This document shows, one piece after another, positions 16,917-24,043 of a stretch of 51,853 bases of DNA. The first letter of the stretch is position 1. Every line of letters begins with the position of its first letter. The translations under genes and the position numbers were made by a program. The notes under the pieces are model-generated. The model searched no databases. It was not told where the DNA came from and saw only the letters and a program-made list of their open reading frames with translations. Source of the stretch: Dermabacter sp. (lineage in GTDB: Bacteria; Actinomycetota; Actinomycetes; Actinomycetales; Dermabacteraceae); assembly GCA_030538475.1 (NCBI GenBank), contig JAUNTX010000012.1, forward strand, positions 1-51,853, written 5' to 3'.

Positions 16917-17822
16917 ATGGCGTTTGAAGCGGATGGGAATGAGATCAACTCGGCTGTCATCGAGGAGTCGATCGGAGAGCGGATAGTTGCGTCCGACGCG
17001 CTGAATGGGTTCGCTGCGAATACCGTTGCAGCGCTCACGCTCGAGTCCGGGGACAGGGTGGTGTTCAAGGCGGCCAGTGCTCGAGACGTCGAGGTTGAGG
17101 TATGGGCGCTCCGGTCGATGGCTGAACGCGGCGTGCCAACGCCGCCGCTTCTGTCGTGGTCGACGGTGGGGGACAGGCCCCACCTCATCACCCGGTACGT
17201 AACGGGGCAGCCAGGAGTCTCAACAGTCGTTGCCGCGGCGAGAGCGGGCACTTTGCTGCGAGCAGTGCACGATCTTCCCGTCGGCGGAGCGGGATTCTTC
17301 AAGGAAGGAGCCGCCCCGGCACCGGAGGCTGCGGCAGGCTCATGGCCGGACTTTGTTGCCGAGTTCAGTGGGCGTATCGAGCCACTGGCCGCAGCCGGTG
17401 TGCTGACGGCGGATCTCTATGACAGGTGCCGCGACGTGCTGACCGATAGTAAGCGCTGGGCTCACCCCGTCGTGTTCGTCCATGGCGACTTCCATGCGCG
17501 GCACGTGCTCGGTCTAGGCACGGCCAGCGAGGCCATCATCGACTGGGCGGACTCTGGGGCCGCCCCGGCGTGGCTCGACCTCGCACGCATGGACGTTGAG
17601 GGAGCCGTCGAGCGGGCGTTCCTGAACGCCTACTTCCCCGCTGGACCGCCCCCGGACGCGTCGGCCCACCTCGCTACCTACAAGCTGCTGTACGCGCTTC
17701 TCGCCCTTGTTTGGGAGTACGAAGGCGGCGGCGACTGGCTACACGAGCGGGTGCCGGGGATCGAGGTGGCGCTTGCTGTCATGACCGGTGCCGCGAGCAC
17801 TTCGAGCGACGTGGTGAGGTAA
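16917..17822 (+). CDS. APH-fold phosphotransferase (aminoglycoside phosphotransferase family)
   Basis: A 301-aa kinase-fold protein of the APH/choline kinase superfamily. The N-lobe has the ATP lysine in RVVFKAAS. The catalytic loop reads HGDFHARH with base Asp191, and the metal Asp209 sits in AIIDWADSG. The residue usually Asn after the loop (HGDxHxxN) is His196 here, a departure from the family. Substrate is unknown: antibiotic, sugar or small metabolite. It is divergent from tsnR. Its C-terminal region is repeated as a scrap at 10270. The ATG lies behind GGAGAGAGTGGTGAT. Confidence 0.85.
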   Translation: MAFEADGNEINSAVIEESIGERIVASDALNGFAANTVAALTLESGDRVVFKAASARDVEVEVWALRSMAERGVPTPPLLSWSTVGDRPHLITRYVTGQPGVSTVVAAARAGTLLRAVHDLPVGGAGFFKEGAAPAPEAAAGSWPDFVAEFSGRIEPLAAAGVLTADLYDRCRDVLTDSKRWAHPVVFVHGDFHARHVLGLGTASEAIIDWADSGAAPAWLDLARMDVEGAVERAFLNAYFPAGPPPDASAHLATYKLLYALLALVWEYEGGGDWLHERVPGIEVALAVMTGAASTSSDVVR

Positions 17823-17869
17823 GTGGCGCTATTTCCAAGGTCCTGGTGTAACCCCGGGTGACACCGTGA

Positions 17870-18115
17870 GGTACGTGTTCGGCAACTCGAGTGCGATACG
17901 GCCGACGACGCCCACCTCCAACGTGTGGTTCTGCCTAAGCTGCCGGGTATGCAGCTAGGAGAACAATGCCCTGCGCGGGGATGCGTGGGCTAGTCGAGTT
18001 CGGGAGCTGTACGCGCAGGATCCGCCACCCGGTGCGATCGCCTACCTCGACGGCGAGCCGGTCGGATAGGCCGCTGTACACCCCGTGCCGACACCGGATT
18101 GGTGCTTGACGCGTT
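17870..18115 (+). pseudogene. GNAT-family acetyltransferase, inactivated
   Basis: One frame reads NVWFCLSCRVCS, stop (TAG 17956-17958), ENNALRG, then RVRELYAQDPPPGAIAYLDGEPVG, stop (TAG 18067-18069), AAVHPVPT. This matches the N-terminal half of GNAT proteins with CWCLSYR...KEN.LRG...PPGVLAY.DGEPVGWAAV. The second stop replaces the conserved Trp codon TGG. No start and no C-terminal half are seen, and the 3' end runs into the truncated parE on the other strand. Confidence 0.8.
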
Positions 18116-18245
18116 CCCCCGAGTGCTCATGAGGAAGTCGCTGCTCTAGCGATTCGATCTGAGAGCTGGCCTCGGTGATGTAGTCGTGCAGTTCCTCGAG
18201 GTTCTCGATAGCTTCGCGCCGGAACACGACGCGGTAGCTGCTCAC
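18042..18245 (-). pseudogene. ParE/RelE-type toxin, truncated
   Basis: Only the first 30 or so residues (SSYRVVFRREAIENLEELHDYI) match ParE toxins, which are about 95-100 residues. The rest of the 67-codon frame is unrelated and crosses the dead acetyltransferase on the other strand. The C-terminal strands with the toxin active region are missing. Its ATG overlaps the antitoxin stop by 4 bp, as in intact parDE operons, so this is a decayed system. Confidence 0.8.
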
Positions 18246-18520
18246 TGGCGTGCGGCGTGCCTTGCCGCAAGGTGAACGCGAACATCATCAACACTTGCGA
18301 CATCGTTCGGATCCGCTACTAACGCGTCATAGGCGGTTGCGACCTCTTCACGTAGCCATGCTTCGACGGCTTCGACGGCTTCGTCGCGGGCAAAGAGAGC
18401 GCGCAAGCCGTCCCGAATGACCTCGCTCTCGCTCGCGTAGTCGCCAGAATCCACCCGCTCGCGCAACGCATGTGCCATGGCATGTGGGAGGGTGATGCTC
18501 AATTGCCGTGTGGTCCGCAT
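18242..18520 (-). CDS. ParD-type antitoxin (CopG/ribbon-helix-helix)
   Basis: A 92-aa antitoxin. The N-terminal ribbon-helix-helix (TTRQLSITLPHAMAHALRERV, SGDYASESEVIRDGLRAL) is followed by an acidic toxin-wrapping tail (VEAWLREEVATAYDALVADP). It looks intact although its toxin partner is truncated. GGAGGT lies in front of ATG 18520. An inverted repeat just upstream is a likely self-binding operator. Confidence 0.9.
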   Translation of the reverse strand: MRTTRQLSITLPHAMAHALRERVDSGDYASESEVIRDGLRALFARDEAVEAVEAWLREEVATAYDALVADPNDVASVDDVRVHLAARHAARQ

Positions 18521-18538
18521 GATCTACCTCCGATTATC

Positions 18539-18557
18539 AGTAGGACTCCGTCCTACT
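18539..18557. promoter_or_regulatory. Inverted repeat upstream of parD, likely ParD operator
   Basis: AGTAGGA (18539-18545) and TCCTACT (18551-18557) form a perfect 7-bp inverted repeat with a 5-bp centre, 19-37 bases before the antitoxin ATG. RHH antitoxins bind such repeats and repress their own operon, so this is the expected place for the operator. Confidence 0.7.
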
Positions 18558-18656
18558 CCGACTGAGTTCTGACGCTCGGTAGACCGATGGGCTCACGCCG
18601 TAGACAGTGGCGAACTGGCGCGCGGCATGTCCGCGACTTCGCCACTTCACAGGCGG

Positions 18657-20768
18657 TTACACGGAGGAGCGCTCGAGCATGCGTGCCGTACTCGCTTCCG
18701 GGGAGAGGTCCAGGCGGCGCAGCAGTTGCGCGTTGAGGGCCACCACGATGGTGGAGAGTGACATGAGGATCGCGCCGACGCTCATCGGCAGAACGAAGCC
18801 GATGGGTGCCAAGATTCCGGCAGCGAGCGGAACGGCGATGAGGTTGTATCCGGCCGCCCACCACAGGTTCTGCTTCATCTTGCGGTAGCTCGCGCGCGAA
18901 AGCTCGATCACGGACAGCACAGAACGCGGATCGGACGAGGCAAGGATGACGCCCGCGGAACCAATCGCGACGTCGGTCCCTGCACCGATGGCGATGCCGA
19001 CATCCGCCTGCGCGAGCGCCGGGGCGTCATTGACACCATCGCCGACCATCGCCACAGTCCTCCCTTCGCGCTGAAGCTCGGCGACCTTAGCGGCCTTATC
19101 TTCGGGGCGCACACCGGCAAACACCCGGTCGATCCCCAGGTCCTTCGCCACCGTGTCGGCGACCGCCTGGGCGTCTCCGGTGATCATGACGACCTGGATC
19201 TGCTGGGCTTTCAGCGCACGGACGGCGTCTCGGGATTCGGGCCGGATCTCGTCGGCCAGGCGCAGCGCCCCGATCACCGCGCCGTCGGCAAGGACGTGCA
19301 GGATGATTGCGCCCTCCTCGCGCCACCGATCAGCAATCGCCCGCTCACCAGCGGTGCGCTGTTCCAGGAGGTGCGGGCCGCCCACCTCAATCACCCGGCC
19401 CTCGACAGTCGCCCTCACACCGACCGCGGGCGAGGACGCAAAGTCCGACGCCTTCGGCACCGAGAGGTTCTTCTTCTGCGCGGCCTCGACAATGGCGCGT
19501 GCAAGGGGATGCTCGCTATCGGATTCGGCAGCCGCCGCAAGCGCGAGCACCTCATCCTCGCCCCACCCACCCGCGGCATCAACCGCGCTCACGGTGGGCT
19601 CGCCCTTGGTGAGCGTGCCGGTCTTATCGAACAGCACCGTATCGACCTTTCGCATGGACTCCAGCGCCAGGCGATCCTTGATGAGCACTCCCGCACGAGC
19701 GGCGCGCTCGGTAGCGATGGACACCACCAGAGGAATAGCAAGCCCGAGGGCATGCGGGCACGCGATCACGAGCACGGTGATAGTGCGCACGACCGCCACA
19801 TCGGGAAGACCGATCAGCATCCACACCACGGCGGTGATGACCGCGGCCCCGAGGGCGAACCAGAACAACCACGCCGCACCGGTATCCGCAAGGCGCTGGG
19901 CGCGCGACGAGGACGCCTGAGCCTCGGCCACGAGCCGCTGGATCCCCGCGAGAGTCGTGTCGTCCCCCGTCGCGGTCACTTCAACACGCAGGCCGGAGTC
20001 GGTAGCAACGGTGCCCGCAACCACCTTCTCACCCACTGTGCGGCGCACGGTCGCAGATTCCCCGGTGACCATCGACTCGTCCATCGAGGCCGACCCCTCA
20101 ACGATCAATCCATCCGCAGGGACGGCGGAACCGGGGCGCACGACCACCACGTCACCGACGGCGAGATCCGACGGAGCCACACGAACAATGCCGTCGCCCT
20201 CAACCTTCTCCGCCTCGTCCGGCAGCAGCGCGGCGAGGGAATCAAGGGCCGACGTGGTCTGTGCGAGCGATCGCATCTCGATCCAGTGCCCGAGCAGCAT
20301 GATGACGATGAGTAGCGCAAGCTCCCACCAGAAGTTCAACTCGGCATCGAGCACCCCAAGAGTGGCGCCCCACGACGCGAGAAACGCGACCGTCAAGGCC
20401 ATCCCGATCAGCAGCATCATCCCGGGCCGACGCGCGCGGATCTCGCTGGCGGCACCGGTGAGGAATGGGCGGCCGCCCCAGACGTACATGACAGTGCCGA
20501 GGATGGGGGACACCCACCACGCCCACGGCTCGTCGGGCAGGTGATACCCGATCAGGTGGGCAAACATGTCGTTGAAGCCCACCACCGGTACCGCCAGAAC
20601 CAGCATGATCCAGAAGAGTCTGCGGAACTGGGCCACATGACCGCTGTGCCCGCCGTGACCAGCGTGACTGCCGGGACTGTCATGCCCTCCGTGACCGGCA
20701 TGGCCCGAATGCTCAGCGTGATCGGAATGTGGCGTCTGTCCGTGGTGGTCCTCGTGGTGACTGTCCAT
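18657..20768 (-). CDS. copB: CopB-type heavy-metal (copper) P1B ATPase
   Basis: A 703-aa metal efflux ATPase of the inner membrane. In place of CxxC metal domains it has a His-rich N-terminus (residues 1-45, many HxGH repeats) and the transmembrane CPH motif in VIACPHALGLAIPL, both hallmarks of CopB (P1B-3). Other motifs are TGES, DKTGTLTKGEP (phosphorylated Asp), EHPLARAI (the HP motif), MVGDGVNDAPALA and GYNLIAVPLAAG...MSLSTIVVALNAQ. The family exports Cu(II) or Cu(I)/Ag(I). No CsoR or CopY regulator is adjacent. It ends the accessory region; 186 bp separate its start from the SWIM gene. Confidence 0.93.
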   Translation of the reverse strand: MDSHHEDHHGQTPHSDHAEHSGHAGHGGHDSPGSHAGHGGHSGHVAQFRRLFWIMLVLAVPVVGFNDMFAHLIGYHLPDEPWAWWVSPILGTVMYVWGGRPFLTGAASEIRARRPGMMLLIGMALTVAFLASWGATLGVLDAELNFWWELALLIVIMLLGHWIEMRSLAQTTSALDSLAALLPDEAEKVEGDGIVRVAPSDLAVGDVVVVRPGSAVPADGLIVEGSASMDESMVTGESATVRRTVGEKVVAGTVATDSGLRVEVTATGDDTTLAGIQRLVAEAQASSSRAQRLADTGAAWLFWFALGAAVITAVVWMLIGLPDVAVVRTITVLVIACPHALGLAIPLVVSIATERAARAGVLIKDRLALESMRKVDTVLFDKTGTLTKGEPTVSAVDAAGGWGEDEVLALAAAAESDSEHPLARAIVEAAQKKNLSVPKASDFASSPAVGVRATVEGRVIEVGGPHLLEQRTAGERAIADRWREEGAIILHVLADGAVIGALRLADEIRPESRDAVRALKAQQIQVVMITGDAQAVADTVAKDLGIDRVFAGVRPEDKAAKVAELQREGRTVAMVGDGVNDAPALAQADVGIAIGAGTDVAIGSAGVILASSDPRSVLSVIELSRASYRKMKQNLWWAAGYNLIAVPLAAGILAPIGFVLPMSVGAILMSLSTIVVALNAQLLRRLDLSPEASTARMLERSSV

Positions 20769-20954
20769 GCGGCTCGTGTCCCTCCCAGAAGGCCAGGCAT
20801 CATCCGGTGCGGGAAGAGCCCGCGGTGCCCGTCGATACAGACGAGTCTAGGACGGGTCACGTCTCGCGCAGAAGAGTGTGAGGCGCGGCAGCCTCCGAGG
20901 TCACACCGCGCCGCGGCGGAGCGACCAGACCGGCCTTCTCTCCCGCATTCTTCG

Positions 20955-22931
20955 TCAATCCACGAGCGCCTCGAGGCGGTCGAGCACGAATCGGAGGCGC
21001 AGCACCGCGGCGGCTGTGGCTTCCGCACGGGTGAGTGGCGCGAGGGCAGCGGCGAGGGTGGTGAGGCCCAGATCGGACGCCTCCCGATGGTGGCGCGCGG
21101 CCGCTCCCCGTTGATGCTCGGTGAGCTGCGAGGGTCCTCGGGCGGCAAGCGACACGGCGAGATCGCCGACGGCGCCGCACAGTCGCTGCAGGCCGTCTTC
21201 CTCCGCCCGGGGCGCGGAGGCGCGCGTGAGCGTTCCGGGGTTCTCGAGGCGGGTGCGGCCCCGTCGGGGCTTGCGCTCAGGAGCCGGGTCGGCAAAAGTG
21301 CGGGACACGAGGCTCACCTGCCCATTCTCGAAAAGGAAAGCAGATTCCGGCCGGTCGCCGACGGCGACGACGGCCTCCAGTCCTGGGTGACTGACGAGCC
21401 AGGTCAGCCACTCGTGATCGCGATCCGTGGCCTCGAGCGTCAACCGATACTCACGCCCGGACGCATCGGTGAGCGCCCAGACAAGCCGCTGAGCCGCCTC
21501 ATCCAGCGCGACGCCGCCGCGCTTCCCGGATACCCGGGGACGAATCATCCGCAGCCGAGGGTCCAAGGCGCCGAACGCGAGCCCGGCCGCGCCCTGGTCC
21601 ACGGCATTCACGTCCCGCGAGAGGCCCGCGAGATCGACTCCTTCCCAGGACCCGGACGTGCACGTGGTGGGGCGACTGGCGGCCAGGGTCCCGTCGGCCC
21701 GCCGCCGCGCCCCCACCACCTCGAGCGGGCCAGCGGTGAGCTGCGTGACGGACGTTCCCCACAGCAGCGGACCCACCGACGTACGCCTGAAACCGGGGTC
21801 CATCCCCGCGGCGCGCCCGGTCGTGGCCCGCTCGAGGCGCCCGCTCGCGGGATTCCACAGGTGCAGGGTGAGCCCGCGGGCGCCCATCGGCGCCGACCAC
21901 CACACGGTGGCCAGCGGAACCAGATGCAGGGGATCCGACTCCGGGGAGGCTCCCGGCCGGGATGCCGGAGCGGCGGACGCCAACGAGGCGGGGGCGCGCC
22001 CGGACGCCAGGAGACGGGCCAGCGCCCACGCCTGGGCAAGGGCCGACAATACCCGGGCCTCGTCGGCGCCATCGTCGCGACCCGTGAGCGTCCGCGCCTC
22101 GGCCGACGCCTCGCGAGCCAAGCGAGCAAGGAGCGGCGACCCGTCCAGCGTGGCTCGCTCAGCGGCGCGCGAGAGCCGGTCGACCGCCGCGGGAGCAACC
22201 CGCGAAATGCCGCCGGTGGTCAGGTGCTCGATAAGCGTGGCCACCTCCGCAGCGGTCGCAGAGACGGGCGGGGGAATGGCGCCGGAACCGCGGGTATCAG
22301 GCCCTGCAGCCTCGGGCGTCGCGGACTCGGGCCACGCCCATGCCCTCCCGTGGTGGGCAAAGAGCCGGACGACGGCGGCGAGCTTCCAGTAGCGCTCACT
22401 GGCATCGGAGTGCGACCCCTCGACCACCATGCCCGCCGGCCCCGCGCCAGCCAGCAGCATGACTCGCGGAGAGCTAGGCCAGGACACGAACAGCTGCGTG
22501 CCCCGCACCTCGATGGTCAACGGGCCGGACTCGTGATCGCGGGCCACCCGCCGCACCGCGGCAAGACCCGCCGCCCGGTTCAGCGTCTCGGGCATCCACG
22601 AGAGCACCTCGGCGATCACATCCGGCGGCGGGCCCGAATCTTGAGCCCCGACCGACACCACGCGCCGCGCCCACAGGCACGCCGCCACGATGTGAACGCA
22701 AGGACCCGGCACGGGGCACGCGCATCGAGCCACGCGCGGCCCGCCAGGCTCCAGGCGGACGCTCTGCTGATCGACATCTACGACGACCGACGACGGAGAT
22801 GCCGAGATCAGCGCCGCGTGATCCTCGCCCACGAGCGCGTGAGCGCGGCGAACGAGGCCGCGGTTCCCGACGACCGCGAGCGCGTCATCGTCCAGCGCAG
22901 AATACTCAGCGAGCCAGTCGGGAATGCTCAC
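20955..22931 (-). CDS. SWIM zinc-finger protein (YehQ-like)
   Basis: A 658-aa protein, last gene of the five-gene operon. The SWIM zinc finger lies near residues 65-80 in CACPVPGPCVHIVAACLWAR (pattern CxC, x5, CxH). The rest is alpha-helical with no enzyme motif I know. The GTG start at 22931 overlaps the stop of the vWA gene (GTGA), which favours it over the ATG at 22952. SWIM domains bind DNA or protein; in E. coli the yehQ product has the same domain in the same position. The molecular role is unknown. Confidence 0.88.
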   Translation of the reverse strand: MSIPDWLAEYSALDDDALAVVGNRGLVRRAHALVGEDHAALISASPSSVVVDVDQQSVRLEPGGPRVARCACPVPGPCVHIVAACLWARRVVSVGAQDSGPPPDVIAEVLSWMPETLNRAAGLAAVRRVARDHESGPLTIEVRGTQLFVSWPSSPRVMLLAGAGPAGMVVEGSHSDASERYWKLAAVVRLFAHHGRAWAWPESATPEAAGPDTRGSGAIPPPVSATAAEVATLIEHLTTGGISRVAPAAVDRLSRAAERATLDGSPLLARLAREASAEARTLTGRDDGADEARVLSALAQAWALARLLASGRAPASLASAAPASRPGASPESDPLHLVPLATVWWSAPMGARGLTLHLWNPASGRLERATTGRAAGMDPGFRRTSVGPLLWGTSVTQLTAGPLEVVGARRRADGTLAASRPTTCTSGSWEGVDLAGLSRDVNAVDQGAAGLAFGALDPRLRMIRPRVSGKRGGVALDEAAQRLVWALTDASGREYRLTLEATDRDHEWLTWLVSHPGLEAVVAVGDRPESAFLFENGQVSLVSRTFADPAPERKPRRGRTRLENPGTLTRASAPRAEEDGLQRLCGAVGDLAVSLAARGPSQLTEHQRGAAARHHREASDLGLTTLAAALAPLTRAEATAAAVLRLRFVLDRLEALVD

Positions 22932-24043
22932 GCCGTCACCTCCGCGAGCCATTCGGCGAACCGATCGGGAGTCATAGCGGCAATGTCCATCCCCGCGGCG
23001 GCCAGGCGCGCGGCCATGGCCCTGTCGTACCAGGGGTGCGTGCCGTCGGCCAAAGAGGCCAGCCCGAGCAGCCTGACCCCGGACGCAGCCAGCCGCCTCG
23101 TGGTCGCGAGCAGCGCCGAGGCCGAACCCCCTTCATCGAAGTCCGAAATCAGCGCCACGACCGTCCGCGACGGGCTGCGCACCAGGTGTTCCGCGGAGCG
23201 CATGGCCCGGCCAATATCGGTGCCGCCACCGAGCTGAGAGGTCATGAGGACCTCGACGGGATCGTGTGCGAGATGAGAAACGTCCACCACGCTCGTATCG
23301 AACAGCAGCAGGCGCACGCTCAGGCTCGGCAGACCCGCCAGGATCGCCGCCGATACGGCGCTGTGCAGGACCGATCCGGCCATCGACGCCGACTGATCCA
23401 CGAGGATGATGACCTCCCAGTCCAGGTGGCGGCGCCGCTGACGGGCAGAAAAATGCACCTCCTGGACCACGATCTGCCCGGTCTCGGGATGCACGTGACC
23501 GAGATTGGCGGCGATCGTGCGGCGCCAGTTGAGGTTCCTCTGCGAGGCGTGCATCGTCCGCTGATGGCTCGCGCGCGACCCCAGCAGGCTGGTCTCGAAG
23601 CGGGGTCGCAAGCGAGCGGTGATGTCGGCGACGACTGTCGCCAGGAGCCGCCGCACACCGTCGGCGGTTGCGGGGCTGAGGCGCCCCCGGTGACGCAGCA
23701 GTATCGCGGCGAGGTCGGGACTCGCCTCGAGCGCCTCCACCGCCGCTGGGTCGGCGAGCAGATCTTCCAGCCCGTAGCGGGCGATGGCATCGCGTTCCAT
23801 ACGTTCCATGGTTGAGGACGGAAACAGGGAGCGCGCATGGCCCAGCCAGTCCAGCGACGTCACATTGGATGGGCCGAGCGAGGCCCCGGGGCCACTCACG
23901 AGGCGGTGGCCGCGGCCCAGATACTCCCTGTCGTAGAGATAGCCCAGAGCATTGTCCACCTCCGCGTCGCTCGCCTCCGCGGGCAACTGAGGATCGGCGT
24001 AACGCCCCAGGATCAGCCGCCATCGCCGTGCCAGCTCGCTCAT
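22928..24043 (-). CDS. von Willebrand factor A protein (YehP-like)
   Basis: A 371-aa protein. The helical N-terminal part is followed by a vWA domain from about residue 195. The metal-ion-dependent adhesion site is intact: DQSAS (DxSxS), Thr in LGGGTDIGRA and Asp in ISDFDEGG. No signal peptide or membrane helix is present, so it is cytoplasmic. MoxR ATPases typically use such vWA proteins as adaptors for metal insertion or remodelling of a target. Its ATG overlaps the DUF5682 stop by 4 bp, and its stop overlaps the SWIM gene start. Confidence 0.92.
   Translation of the reverse strand: MSELARRWRLILGRYADPQLPAEASDAEVDNALGYLYDREYLGRGHRLVSGPGASLGPSNVTSLDWLGHARSLFPSSTMERMERDAIARYGLEDLLADPAAVEALEASPDLAAILLRHRGRLSPATADGVRRLLATVVADITARLRPRFETSLLGSRASHQRTMHASQRNLNWRRTIAANLGHVHPETGQIVVQEVHFSARQRRRHLDWEVIILVDQSASMAGSVLHSAVSAAILAGLPSLSVRLLLFDTSVVDVSHLAHDPVEVLMTSQLGGGTDIGRAMRSAEHLVRSPSRTVVALISDFDEGGSASALLATTRRLAASGVRLLGLASLADGTHPWYDRAMAARLAAAGMDIAAMTPDRFAEWLAEVTA

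Noticed and set aside
16640-17302. A minus-strand frame of 220 codons overlapping the start of tsnR
   Set aside because: Considered as a leader peptide for attenuation, but the frame is long, unconserved-looking and antisense to the phosphotransferase gene.
18558-18656. Minus-strand stretch reading GHAARQFATVYGVSPSVYR, like the end of an AraC-type regulator
   Set aside because: About 20 residues only and no further support; could be chance. Left unannotated.
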